A stretch of DNA of 64,000 bases from Deinandra increscens subsp. villosa (GCA_039602395.1 JBCNJP010000025.1:42882922-42946921); one strand, 5' to 3'. Numbered from the stretch's first letter, positions 42,364 to 54,260 are shown. Notes: generated from the letters alone by a model not told the origin. Program-made: numbers and translations.

Positions 42364-43348
42364 TGTTGGACTCTATATGCCCAAGACACATAGTAAATTG
42401 ATGTGGCTAGTACGTTATGATCCAAGACGGGTCATACCCAATAACGAGCTAGATAACGCACCAAAGATATTTATTTTAGATGTGATCAAATAAATAAATA
42501 TTATAACACGAAGACATTTAGAAATGGGTTTCTAAATAGTTGCACTTGTAATTAAATCATACGGATGATTTAAATTAGAGAGTATGAAATTATTTAAATG
42601 GGTTAAATGATTTAGTAGAGATTTTATATTTAAAGTAAAATTACTTTTATATAAAATAATATGATATATATCCTTTTGTAGTACTTGTACTACTAGTTGT
42701 ACTAGACTTGTACTACTTGCACTACTTGTAGTACTTGTACTACAATATGTACTATACTTGTACTACAATATGTACTACACTTGTACTACAATATGTACTA
42801 CACTTGTACTACTTGCACTTCTTATAGTACTTGTACTACAATATGTACTACATGTAGTACAATAAAGGACTCTATATATATCTACATACTCTCTCCATTT
42901 TGGGTGTACAACACACAAGCATTTACTTAAGTGCAAGACTTCCTCTCTACTCTATCTCTCTCTCTCACGAATCGGTTCAAGGAGAAAGAAGGAAGAAGTC
43001 GTTCTTCAAGAAATCCTAGCAACAAGGTGTTGATGTCCGTGGCTCGTGGGTATCACTAACTTGAGGTCTCTTCTTCGAGACTTGCTATTCGAGTTCGTCA
43101 TCATCTTCTTCTCAATCCCTTGCTTGGAAGAAGGTATAAATCTAAACACCCTATGGTTGTTTAGTTTTGATAACATGCATACATGTTTGGACCCTTGGTT
43201 TTGGGTTTTATAATCAAGTGTTAAAATCGGTTTTAACATCAACTAATCAAAATATACATCAACTAATCAAACTATGGTTTTGATTTTCCGCTGCGTTTTA
43301 CATTTTAAGGAGTTAAAATGGCTTTGATAATGTTCTTAAAACCCAACA
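42364..43348 (+). repeat. 5' LTR (985 bp)
   Basis: Begins TGTTGGACTC and ends AAACCCAACA. U3 has a TTGTACTAC array (42676-42860) and a CTATATATAT box at 42872. Confidence 0.95.
42676..42860 (+). repeat. TTGTACTAC array in U3
   Basis: About fifteen TTGTACTAC or GTAGTAC units, self-complementary in pairs (TTGTAGTAC...GTACTACAA), directly upstream of the TATA box. Repeated at 50444-50629 in the 3' LTR. Confidence 0.85.
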
Positions 43349-43349
43349 A

Positions 43350-43362
43350 TGGCATCTAGAGC
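43350..43362 (+). other. Primer-binding site, variant
   Basis: TGGCATCTAGAGC one base after the LTR; differs from the usual plant Copia PBS at a few positions. Confidence 0.6.
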
Positions 43363-44871
43363 CGCTTATATGGATGCATGCTTCAAAGAGCTAGTTGGTT
43401 AGCTCCACAAAACTCTTGGTTTTGGTTTCTCATACCACAAACCGAAAGTTTTGTTCATGGTTTCCCTTTGTCTTTCAAGATGCTTCACTAACATGCATGT
43501 GGTTATCTTGAAAGATTAAAACATTTTATCATTTTGTTGTTTTTGTTGTTTGGACAACAAACCCAAGTTTTCGGTTTTGTGTTGGACCAAAAAAGGAAAT
43601 GGGTTAAAAGGGAACCATTTGTACATATGGATGTATTTTTAGATATATGTTTGGTGCAAAAAGCCTAGCCAAAAGACCTTGTGATTGTTTGTGGTGAATG
43701 TTTGTGCTTGTTGTAATTATTCAAAAGTTGTAATAATTTCAAGTTCCTCATTTTGGGCATGTAATCTATTTATTTCATTTGGTATGTAATGTAATAGATT
43801 AGGTGCATTTTGTTTTACTAGAAAAATGTATTAGGATCCATATTTTGTAAAAAGGAAGAATGCACAAGATGGAGGATCTTGGATGCCCAAAGGAGTCAAG
43901 CAAAATACAACCAAAGGAGGTCACTTGAAGCATTTGGATGCGGGGTCAAGTGGGAGTTCACCAACATATCACTTGTGTGATCTTGTCCCTTATGAGAGAC
44001 CTTGACACACACTTGTTTCGGCTAACAAGTGTTGTCAATAGTTGGCTATGGCTATGCACCTATTTTATTATGCTTGTGTGGTTGTTTATTTTCATGGTTG
44101 GATGATATTTGGATATGCATGCTAAAACAAACTAATAAACATTAACAAGCTAAAACCGGTTCTTAAAATATCATTAACAGAGACTAATACTATGGGTTTT
44201 AGTAAGTTGATGATGATTTATTAATAAAATGGGTTTTATTAAAAGGACCATGAAATATGGATTTCTAACAACACTAGGGTACCATACATTTGAATGCATG
44301 TGAATTGTATGGTACATAGAGTTATCTACACTAGAATTATGAAAACTAGTAACGACCCTTTTCAAAAACAAGTTTAAACGCCATCCTTTTATATAACACT
44401 CAATTTGCTTGTAAACTCTTTATGGGATAAAGGTCACCTAACCATATTTGAGGGAACTTGTAAACTTGGGGTAGGTTTACCATATTTGTGGGATAAAGGT
44501 CACCTAACCACTTGTATGTGTAAATCTACACGTGTGTATAAGTAGGACAACTTGATTTGGAGACCATGTGAATAGGGTCACCGAAGCATGGGGAACCAAA
44601 GGCGTTGATGGGATTAAACATGCCAACTAAACATAAGATGTTTAATCGATCCCATACTACTAGAAGTTGCAAAGAGTTGCAATTGTCAAACGTTGACTAC
44701 CTTGTTAATTTAAGTCATGGGATAAAGGTCACCTAACCACAACTTAAATGTAACGTTGGATTCTAGGTTTTAATTTATTAATTGTCTATGAGACACAAAA
44801 GGGTATTAATCAAATTAAAAGGTTTATATTGATATCAAAGATACTTAATAGAACTTTGTTAAATTTTGTAG
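43363..44871 (+). other. 5' leader of the Tork-like element
   Basis: 1.5 kb without a gene. GGATAAAGGTCACCTAACC occurs three times, starting at about 44424, 44491 and 44720, a leader repeat specific to this element. Possible packaging or translation role is unknown. Confidence 0.6.
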
Positions 44872-47800
44872 ATGGCCAATAATAACGAAATCATCCCCGC
44901 CACAAACGTCCATAACCTATCACTAAGATCCATCTTAGACAAAAATCGTCTCAACCAAGACAACTTTGTGGATTGGTACCGCAACTTGAGAATTGTTCTC
45001 AAACAAGAAAAGAAGTCTTATGTGTTGGACGATCCTATCCCCGACGAACCCGATGTCGAAGACATTGAGGCTTATGCCGATTGGGTGAAGTACACCGAGG
45101 ACTCCGTCCAAGTTTCATGCCTCATGCTAGCAAGTATGATCCCCGAGCTACAAAAGGATTTTGAGAATCATGGGGCATATGACATGATATGCCAATTGAA
45201 GGAAATGTTCCAACAAAAGGCAAGGACTGAGCGCTTCGAAACGGTTCGAGCACTCCATGTATGTCGTATGGACGAGTCACAAACGGTTTCATCCTATGTT
45301 CTTAAGATGAAGAGCCTCATTGATCGTCTTGAAAGGCTCAATTGTCGCGTTTCAAAAGAGTTGGCTACGGATGTTAGAGCATATTCCTATGCCACGATGT
45401 GTCTCGTGTATTGTATCTATGTAATGAGAGCAACTGTGTGAGTCTAGTTAGGCTGCTGGGCGTATCACATGGTCCGCCGGACCAGTTGGTGCTGCGTATC
45501 AGTTGATACGCTGGTTGATACGCCGGCCAGTTTAAGTTACCTATAAATAGGTAGTTTATGTTGAGAGCATGAGCACTGATAGAGATCTTCAAGTCATATT
45601 CTACACTTCTGTGTGTGTTTCTGTGTGTGTGCTCTCAAGGCTTATTAATACAAATTCCATTTGTATTTACTTGTTTGATCTTATCTTCATCTCATTATCA
45701 CTTGATTAGCAATCGATCCGTCGCTCCATGGTTTTACAACGGATTTGATCCTCAACTCCTTGTCAAAGAAGTTTGACACTTTTGTATTGAATTACAATAT
45801 GAATGGTTGGGAGAAGACCATTCCCGAGCTTCACGGGATGCTCAAAATGGCTGAGCAAGGGATGGGCAAAAGTGTTGTGCCCGTTCTAACAATCGATGAG
45901 GGTAGTAGCAAGAAAAGGTCTCGCTCTACCTCTAGTTCCTCAAAGGCAAAGGTTACCAAAGGAAAGGGATTCGTCAAGGGGAAGGGCAAGAAAGAAAACC
46001 CCAAACCGAAGGAGAAGAAGCAAAAGGTTGCTTCAAATGATCCATGCTTTGAGTGTGGTGAGGTAGGACATTGGAAGAGGAATTGTCCAACCTATCTCAA
46101 AGGGTTGAATGCAAAGAAAGATGAAGGTCAAGCCTCGGGTAAGACCTTTATGATCTATATTGAGCTTAATGCTATTTCTTCAAACACATGGGTATTGGAT
46201 ACCGGATGTGGAACTCATATATGTAATATGTTGCAGGGGTTCAAAAGAAATAGGCAATTGAAGACGGGAGAAGTTAGTCTCTTCATGGGCAATGGAGCGA
46301 AAGTTCAAGTTGAAGCCCAAGGAGACTATATTTTGGAACTTCCAAGTGGTTTGGAAGTAATTTTGAATAATGTATTGTATGCTCCTAGTTTGACTAGGAA
46401 CATAATTTCCGTTTCCCGTTTAAGACATTTTGGATATGATTTTAAGTTTGTTAACAATGATATCCATGTTTCAATGAATGAAGTGTTTTATTTTAAAGCT
46501 AGCCCTTTAAATGGTATTTATGAATTGGTTCATGAAAACACTTCATGTAATAGCTCAATATACCAAACCACCACCAAGAAACTCAAAAGAGATTTGAGTG
46601 ACACCTATATTTGGCATTGCCGCCTTGGTCACATTAATAAGAACCGCATACAAGCATTACAAAAGAGTGGTCTTTTGAAAACAAACGAATGCGATTCATA
46701 TGACGTATGTGAATCTTGTCTTCAAGGGAAGATGACTAAGGCACCTTTTAGTGGAACTACTGAAAGGGCAAAGGATTTTCTAGGGATCATACATTCGGAT
46801 GTATGTGGACCTTTTAAGCCAACCTCTAGGAATGGTGAAAGATACTTCATCACCTTTACTGATGACTATAGTCGCTATGGGTATGTGTACTTGTTAGCAC
46901 ACAAGGATGAAGCTTTTGAAATGTTCAAAATCTTCAAGAATGAAGTAGAAAATCAACTCAACAAAACAATAAAGATCCTTCGTTCGGATAGAGGAGGTGA
47001 ATACCTTAGCAATGAATTTCAAGACTATCTTAGGAGTTGTGGGATTGTCTCACAACTTAGTCCACCTCGGACGCCACAACATAATGGAGTATCGGAGAGG
47101 AGGAATCGAACCCTATTGGATATGGTTCGATCTATGATGTGTAGAAGTTCATTACCTCTATCATTTTGGGGTTATGCCCTACTCTCAGCGGCCCGTATTT
47201 TAAATATGGCCCCAACCAAGAAAGTGGAAAGGACACCTTTTGAGTTATGGCATGGAAGGGTTCCATCCTTATCTTATCTAAAGGTGTGGGGTTGTGAAGC
47301 TTATGTAAAGCATGATGCTTCAAACAAGCTAGATCCCCGGTCCACTAAGTGTATATTTGTAGGATATCCTAGAGATTCTATAGGATATTACTTCTACAAT
47401 CCAACAGAGCAAAAGGTATTTATTGCTAGAAAGGCCGAGTTCTTGGAAAGTAAGTTCCTTATGGAAGGAACTAGTGCAAGAACGGTGGAACTTGAGGAGG
47501 ATCAAGAACCACAAGCCGATACACGTTTGGTTGAAACTAGCCCTCAACAAGAAATTGTTGAAGATGATCAAATGGTTGATCAAAACACAAACAACGTTCG
47601 TAGATCCGCTAGAACTAGTCGTCCACCCGAAAGAAATGGATTTTTCATGGAGGGATGCTATGTGGTAGATTCGGATGAACCAACCACTTACCGTGATGCA
47701 ATGTCCGATTCCGAATCGGAAAAATGGTTGGAAGCAATGAACGTTGAGATGCAATCCATGCATGATAACCAAGTATGGGACTTGGTAGAACGACCTCCTA

Positions 47801-49242
47801 ATTCCAAAGTAGTTGGAAGTAAGTGGGTTTTCAAGAAGAAAACCGACATGCATGGAAACTTAGATACTTTCAAAGCTCGACTTGTAGCAAAAGGTTTCAC
47901 TCAAACTCAAGGGGTTGATTACGATGAAACTTTCTCGCCGGTGGCAATGCTAAAGTCGATAAAGATATTATTTGCCATAGCCGCCTACTATGATTATGAA
48001 ATATGGCAAATGGATGTCAAAACGGCTTTCCTAAATGGATATCTTGAGGAAGATGTCTATATGGCTCAGCCCGAGGGTTTTGTCGATCCAAAACATCCTA
48101 ATAAAGTATGCAAGTTAAAGAAATCAATCTATGGATTGAAACAAGCATCAAGGAGTTGGAATCACCGTTTTGATGAAGAGATAAAGAAATTTGGCTTCAT
48201 CAAGAACGAGGATGAGGCTTGTGTGTATAAGAAGGCTAGTGAGAGTATAATAACTTTTCTAGTATTGTATGTAGACGACATACTACTATTTGGAGATCAC
48301 ATTCCAACCTTGGAAGGTGTAAAAGCCTGGCTTGGAAGTTGTTTTTCCATCAAGGATCTCGGTGAAGCCACCTATATTTTGGGAATAAAAATCTATAGAG
48401 ATAGATCAAGGCGCTTGATAGGTTTGAATCAAAGTGCATACATTGACAAAGTCTTGAAAAGGTTCAAGATGGAGAACTCTAAGAAAGGTTTGGTACCTAT
48501 TCAAAGAGGGACTATATTGAGTACGACTCAATGTCCAAGCTCAAAGGATGAGCAAGACAAAATGAAAGGAATCCCATATGCATCTGCTATTGGATCGATT
48601 ATGTATGCTATGTTATGCACTAGACCGGACGTGTCATGCGCGTTAAGCATGACAAGTAGATACCAACAAAATCCAGGAAATAGTCATTGGATGGCTGTCA
48701 AAAGTATATTGAAATATCTTAGAAGGTCTAAGGATATGTTCTTAATATACGGATCCGATGAGAAGGAACTCGTTGTAAGGGGTTACACGGATGCGAGTTT
48801 CCAAACTGATCGAGATGATTCTCGGTCACAATCGGGGTATATCTTCATTATGAATGGAGGGGCGGTCTCTTGGAAGAGCTCAAAGCAAGATGTGGTTGCA
48901 TTGTCCATCGCCGCATCTTTGTCCGCGCAAGAAGCCGCATGGTTGAAGAAATTTATTACCGAACTAGGGGTTGTTCCTACCATTCAAGGACCCCTAGAGA
49001 TCCTTTGTGATAACGAGGGAGCGATTGCTCAAATCAAGGAACCTCGTGATCATCAAAAGGTAAGGCACATCGAGCGGAGATTCAACTACATAAGGGATGA
49101 AGTTGCAAAGGGAAAGATATGTATTCGCAAAGTTCACATCAACGACAATGTCGCTGATCCAATCACGAAGCTCCTAGAACGCCCAAAGCATGAGGGTCAT
49201 GTTTGTGCTATGGGACTTCGACATTCTAGTGATTGGATATGA
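44872..49242 (+). pseudogene. Copia gag-pol, interrupted by a solo LTR
   Basis: Starts at ATG 44872 (MANNNEIIPATN). The capsid domain runs to 45371, is interrupted by the insertion (45372-45738 plus one duplicated target site), and resumes in the matching frame. Knuckle CFECGEVGHWKRNCP at 46045-46089; protease VLDTGCGTHIC at about 46195; HH-CC zinc region 46612-46725; integrase Asp (SDVCGPF, about 46795), Asp (RSDRGGEY, about 46984) and Glu (VSERRNRT, about 47093); RT 47700-48480 with YVDDILLFGD at 48268; RNase H 48780-49150. RNase H lacks six residues at 48906/48907, the block that holds the catalytic Glu in the SIRE-type copy (AEAEY). Stop TGA ends at 49242. Confidence 0.92.
45367..45743 (+). 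repeat. Solo LTR of gag-only family 1 with ACGGA duplications
   Basis: The LTR occupies 45372-45738 (TGTTAGAGC...TTTTACA, 367 bp) and is flanked by ACGGA at 45367-45371 and 45739-45743. It matches in reverse orientation the LTRs at 874-1227, 52121-52491 and 58344-58716. No internal sequence remains, so this is the product of LTR-LTR recombination. It sits within the gag coding region of the Tork-like element. Confidence 0.92.
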
Positions 49243-50011
49243 TTTATATTTTGTATTTGGATATCGGAACAATGTTTATTTTGACACTTTTATATGAATG
49301 TGGGATTTCATTTAAATTGTGTAGTGTTCCATTTTTGCATGTTTAAATCCGTGAATAAGTTACTTATTCTAAATGTCCGTAGTCGATCATATTTGTGGGA
49401 ACGAATATGAAGGTAAGACTATTATGAACTTGGATTGGTGGATATTCATAAGGTATGAATATGGAGCAATGGGTTGCTACCAAGGTTCATAGATATTTGT
49501 GGGAGACAAATATTGGACGACCCGCTCTCAAGACTTACCCCATGGAATCTTAATTGATTGATCATAAGTAAGCTTGAGTAAAGGAGAATATCATTTGTAT
49601 CCTCTGACCTGAGATACATATTGGGTCTTGATATTCACCAAGCATTATGCTTTGACTTAGTTCTTCACTGTTCTGAAACATGGCACTACATAAGGCTAAG
49701 CTCAAGCATGATACTAGGTGATTGTGAGAGACGTATGTAGTCAAGATGGAATTTGTCCCTCTTATTCGTTGAGAGTTAAATGTCTAAGGCCTGAATCAAG
49801 TTAAATCAATGGAGAGTGATCACTCCATGTCTCTAGGATTTAACATGACATTTGAGACAAAAGGATAAATGATTGTTTCACCTAAAACATTTCAAGTGGC
49901 GACTTGAAGGAGATGATGTTATTGAATGGCACTAAGTCATACGTATTAGGGGTAACAAACCGTTGTTAGGCGGTATTTGCTACTTGCATCAATCTTCTAT
50001 GAATCTTGTGC
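49243..50011 (+). other. 3' noncoding region of the Tork-like element
   Basis: No gene. Contains ATTTGTGGGA-type repeats (49390, 49493) and ends with the purine-rich AAGTGGGAG before the LTR. Confidence 0.5.
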
Positions 50012-50021
50012 AAGTGGGAGA
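50012..50021 (+). other. Polypurine tract
   Basis: AAGTGGGAGA just before the 3' LTR at 50023. Confidence 0.75.
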
Positions 50022-50022
50022 T

Positions 50023-51117
50023 TGTTGGACTCTATATGCCCAAGACACATAGTAAATTGATGTGGCTAGTACGTTATGATCCAAGACGGGTCATACCCAA
50101 TAACGAGCTAGATAACGCACCAAAGATATTTATTTTAGATGTGATCAAATAAAAAATATTATAACACGAAGAAATTTAGAAATGGGTTTCTAAATAGTTG
50201 CACTTGTAATTAAATCATACGGATGATTTAAATTAGAGAGTATGAAATTATTTAAATGGGTTAAATGATTTAGTAGAGATTTTATATTTAAAGTATTGAC
50301 TTAAGTCGTGTATGTTTGTTGCCCGCCTTCCTAGCGTATTGACTTAAGTCGTGTATGTTTATTTTGATGTGACTTATTATTTTCTAAGAGTTCAAAAAAA
50401 AAGTAAAATTACTTTTATATAAAATAATATGATATATATCCTTTTGTAGTACTTGTACTACTAGTTGTACTACACTTGTACTACTTGCACTACTTGTAGT
50501 ACTTGTACTACAATATGTACTATACTTGTACTACAATATGTACTACACTTGTACTACAATATGTACTACACTTGTACTACTTGCACTTCTTATAGTACTT
50601 GTACTACAATATGTACTACATGTAGTACAATAAAGGACTCTATATATATCTACATACTCTCTCCATTTTGGGTGTACAACACACAAGCATTTACTTAAGT
50701 GCAAGACTTCCTCTCTACTCTATCTCTCTCTCTCACGAATCGGTTCAAGGAGAAAGAAGGAAGAAGTCAATCTTCAAGAAATCCTAGCAACAAGGTGTTG
50801 ATGTCCGTGGCTCGTGGGTATCACTAACTTGAGGTCTCTTCTTCGAGACTTGCTATTCGAGTTCGTCATCATCTTCTTCTCAATCCCTTGCTTGGAAGAA
50901 GGTATAAATCTAAACACCCTATGGTTGTTTTAGTTTTGATAACATGCATACATGTTTGGATCCTTGGTTTTGGGTTTTATAATCAAGTGTTAAAATCGGT
51001 TTTAACATCAACTAATCAAAATATACATCAAATAATCAAACTATGGTTTTGATTTTCCGCTGCGTTTTACATTTTAAGGAGTTAAAATGGCTTTGATAAT
51101 GTTCTTAAAACCCAACA
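50023..51117 (+). repeat. 3' LTR (1,095 bp), with a 110-bp insertion
   Basis: Same ends as the 5' LTR. The length difference is explained by an insertion at 50296-50405. Apart from this I count about seven substitutions and a few short indels. Confidence 0.95.
50290..50405 (+). repeat. A-tailed 104-bp insertion with AAAGTA duplications
   Basis: AAAGTA occurs at 50290-50295 and 50400-50405; the 5' LTR has one copy and no insert. The inserted piece ends in a run of A and contains TTGACTTAAGTCGTGTATG twice, 43 bases apart. This looks like a small retroposed or template-switched fragment; the source is unknown. Confidence 0.7.
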
Positions 51118-52120
51118 ACAATTACTAGTCACATTTCAAACAATGTGACCAAATGTAACCAATTGCGACTTTTATTCTAATAATATTTACGAGTGACTAT
51201 AGATACGTATATGGTCACACGAAGAAATTGTTTATGTAATTAAATGTGGCTAAATGTAATATATACTAATACGTTATTTTTGAGTGTGACAGTAAGTTAA
51301 ACTTTTTTTTGTGACAATTAGTTATTGGTGTGACTATAAGTTACAATTTATGGTCACATTTCCAATTTGGATGTGTGACTGAAGATATATACTCGTCACA
51401 ATAATTGGACATACATGTGACTCAAGTATCATATGGTCATATTTCATTTTCTTAGGTGTGACTAAAAATTCCAGTCTAAATATTTTATGGTCACAGTTTT
51501 ATTTGTGTATGTGTGACTATAAGTATAATTTTGTCATGTTATAATGAATAAAATATGTGACTATAAGTATTATTTGGTCATATTTAATTTTATGACAATT
51601 TGATGAGTTATTAAAGATTAATTTTGGTCATGATAAATGAATAAAATATGTTACCATAAGTGTAATTTGGTCACATCTTTCATTTTATGAGAATTTTAAT
51701 TGTGACTAAAGATAATTCTAGTCATGCTAAATAGAAAATATATGTGACTATAAGTTTTTTTTTGTTATATTTCATGATATTAGAAAATTTGATGTGTGAC
51801 TATAGATGAGTTCTAGTCATGGTAAATGAAAAACAAGATTTGTGACTATAAGGATTATTGGGTCATATTTCATTTTATGACAATTTGATGAGTTATTAAA
51901 GATTAATTTTGGTGATGATAAACGAATAAAATATGTTACCATAAGTGTAATTTGGTCACATCTTTCATTTTAAGAGAATTTTAATTGTGACTAAAGATAA
52001 ATTCTAGTCATGCTAAATAAAAAATATATAAGTTTTTTTTTGTCATATTTCACGATATTAGAAAATTTGATGTGAGATTATAGATGAGTTCTAGTCATGG
52101 TAAATGGAAAACAAGATTTG
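51118..52120 (-). repeat. CACTA subterminal repeat region
   Basis: Many GTGACTATAAG and TGGTCACA units. A larger tandem repeat has units starting at 51557 and 51842 (285 bases apart), with a third beginning at 58721 after the nested element; the second unit is about 278 bases. Noncoding. Confidence 0.8.
52116..52120 (-). repeat. Target-site duplication ATTTG, left copy
   Basis: Matches 58717-58721 at the other end of the gag-only element. Confidence 0.95.
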
Positions 52121-52491
52121 TGTAAAACCACTGAACGATCTTACTACTGCATGATTTGGTAATCGTATAAGCAACAAGAAGTAAATAAAGCTTCACTTTA
52201 TTGATTCACAAAGAGATTACACAAAGTCTAGAGAGAGAGTTACACACTCAGTTACACACACTTAGTAGATGTAGAATGACAGAACTAGTTGACTCTCTCT
52301 AACACGAACTATTTATAGTGTTGACATACGAAGTGGCGGACCACCAGCGTACCATTTGGTACGCCCGTACCAAATGACCTGCGGACCATTTGGTACGCCG
52401 ACATTAGCATGTTGGCACTAAGACTCACAAAGATGCTCTAACCTAGATACAATACACGAGACACAATGTAGCATAGGAATATGCTCTAACA
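52121..52491 (-). repeat. 3' LTR (371 bp)
   Basis: Plus-strand ends TGTAAAACC and CTCTAACA; TATTTATAG box near 52310-52318. Contains GGTACGCC and GCGGACCA motifs at 52333-52400. Confidence 0.93.
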
Positions 52492-52502
52492 AACTCCCCC
52501 TT
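52492..52502 (-). other. Polypurine tract
   Basis: The minus strand reads AAGGGGGAGTT directly next to the 3' LTR. Confidence 0.9.
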
Positions 52503-52769
52503 AACGTGTAGTGTATCTAGCTATCTATTTATCCAACAAAACTTCAGTCTTCAATCTTCTGCATCACTGCGTCTGATCTTCAACTTAAAATCTTGTCAGA
52601 AATAGAGCTTGCATGGCTGGATCAATCTTCAACAGTCTTTGAACTTCAAGATCCACTTGTGAAATATATAACAAACTCCCCCTTTCACCATGCTTGAGTC
52701 TTTTCACATAGACGACCTGCAATTTCAGAAGACAGAAACGCGGCTTTCTTTTCCTTTTGAAAATTAATT
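52503..52769 (-). other. 3' noncoding end of the gag-only element
   Basis: No gene; a second GGGGGAGTTTGTT tract lies at about 52671-52685, as in family 2. Confidence 0.5.
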
Positions 52770-52810
52770 TAATCTTGGCGCAAAACTTCTCTTCGAGAAT
52801 CCAAGATATA
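52770..52810 (-). other. Conserved hairpin, copy in family 1
   Basis: Same 41-base hairpin as at 4921-4961 (arms ATCTTGG/CCAAGAT and TTCTC/GAGAA) in otherwise diverged surroundings. Confidence 0.7.
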
Positions 52811-52869
52811 AAATTTGAATTTTGAATTTTGTATCATCGTATCGAACGGTCGAAAACAAATAAGAAACA

Positions 52870-52975
52870 AAATCTTTTTGGCTTTTTAAAACTTTAAATC
52901 AAAACACACCGAAAATCTTTTTGATTTTTCTAAGTTTCTGCTAAAACACACCTAAAATCTTTTTGGATTTTTCAG
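52870..52975 (-). repeat. AAAATCTTTTT direct repeats
   Basis: Three AAAATCTTTTTG units about 45-50 bases apart, parallel to 4985-5135. Confidence 0.6.
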
Positions 52976-53356
52976 ATATGAAACATAAATGCAATACAGA
53001 AATGAAATACTGAATCACACACTATTTTTGTCTTTTGCGAGAAAGATCACAACTTGGAATCATATTGGTCATAACATGCTGAACTCCACTTCAATTTCAA
53101 TTATTTTGGCACATAAGTCATGTCGATTACTGGTATAATTTTTTCATCTTAAACTCAAGCATAATCATACTCATAACATCAGGATATGTTATTGTATTGA
53201 TTAGATTTGCTTTGACCAGTGTACCCCACACTATCAGACATACTCAGATATGTTTTGCTTTTATATCACACTTTGTGATTTCATTTGTGATTTAATCACA
53301 TAATGATTTTCTTCATGAATCAGTCAACTGTGTTCCATGCAAAAAGAAATAAGAAC

Positions 53357-53594
53357 GTTAAATCGTCTACCTTAAGGTCGATCTTTCGATACGCAGATAA
53401 GGCCTCGGATTTAACAAAATAAGAAAATAAAACAAGTTGAAATTGTATAACCCAACAACAATCAGGTCGGTACTCCCATACACACAGAGAAAGTCCGATG
53501 AGTTATACGAAACACCAAAGAAAATAAAGCAGAACATCAAACGAACAACAATCAGGTCGATCTTTCGATACGCAAAGAAAGACCGATCGTTTGA
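53357..53594 (-). other. Triple hairpin module with covarying stems, second element
   Basis: Three units at 53357-53415, 53445-53508 and 53537-53594 match the layout at 5476-5715. The outer arms are GTTAAATC/GATTTAAC, GTATAACCCA/TGAGTTATAC and TCAAACGA/TCGTTTGA. The inner stems are ATC/GAT, GTA/TAC and ATC/GAT. Compared with the middle unit of family 2, a T-A pair is replaced by C-G, and the one plus-strand mismatch is a G-U pair on the sense strand. Confidence 0.7.
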
Positions 53595-54260
53595 CAAAAT
53601 AAAGAAAATCAAACAAGTTTAAATCTTTGCAAAATGAACACATGTATACACAGTAACTTCTCATTTTCTATTTCACATATCTTTTTCTTGATATCTTGAG
53701 ATACGCATCAAGATGTTGTCCACTTGATCAAGCAATAGTACTTTAATGTTTATCACATCTGAATACTTTCTGATTTAATGCCGAGCCTACCAAGCACATC
53801 GAACAATGATCTTGTGGCTTTTTCATCTATTTTATCCATGAGTCAGACACGTAAGCCAGTGTACCATCATTTCCCAATCATGTTGGATCAATTTATCATT
53901 TTTCAATGTTTTTGTATTTTTCTATTTTTCGATGTTTTTGTATTTTTCCATTTTCTCCACCTTAAAATGAAAACTCTATTTTTGGATTTTTATTTTAACA
54001 AAAACAACAACATAAAGACACTATTTTTGGTTTTTCAATTTTTTCCCCTAAACTACATACGAAATGTAAAAGGAAAGAAAATTGACCAATCGATACTGAT
54101 AGCTTTCAGATTTAGCCTTTTAGAAAATCTTTCAGTTTGGAAATACGAAACATTCAATTTAAGTTAAGTTGGAGACTCCACTATCAGTAACTGCTTGAAG
54201 CTCGAACTTTAGAATCACCAATAGGTCTTCTAGAAGAAACGTGCACACTGGTTTAAATGA
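53595..54260 (-). other. Noncoding stretch between hairpins and gag end
   Basis: A/T-rich, no gene supported; a CTTTTTCATC to TTCCCAATCATG stretch resembles 5940-6060 of family 2. Confidence 0.4.

Larger units (their letters stand above)
42364..51117 (+). mobile_element. Tork-like Copia retrotransposon, 8.75 kb, nested in the CACTA
   Basis: Complete structure: LTRs 42364-43348 and 50023-51117, PBS-like site, single gag-pol frame of PR-IN-RT-RH order, polypurine tract, and ACAAT duplications. LTRs differ by about seven substitutions and small indels plus a 110-bp insertion in the 3' copy, so the insertion is fairly recent. The coding frame is interrupted by a 367-bp solo LTR of another family, and RNase H lacks a catalytic segment. 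Tork-like assignment rests on the UBN2-type gag and single CCHC knuckle; it is not of the SIRE type. Confidence 0.9.

Noticed and set aside
50465..50698. Cys/Thr-rich 77-codon frame in the 3' LTR
   Set aside because: It is the TTGTACTAC promoter array read as protein; the 5' LTR does not keep it.
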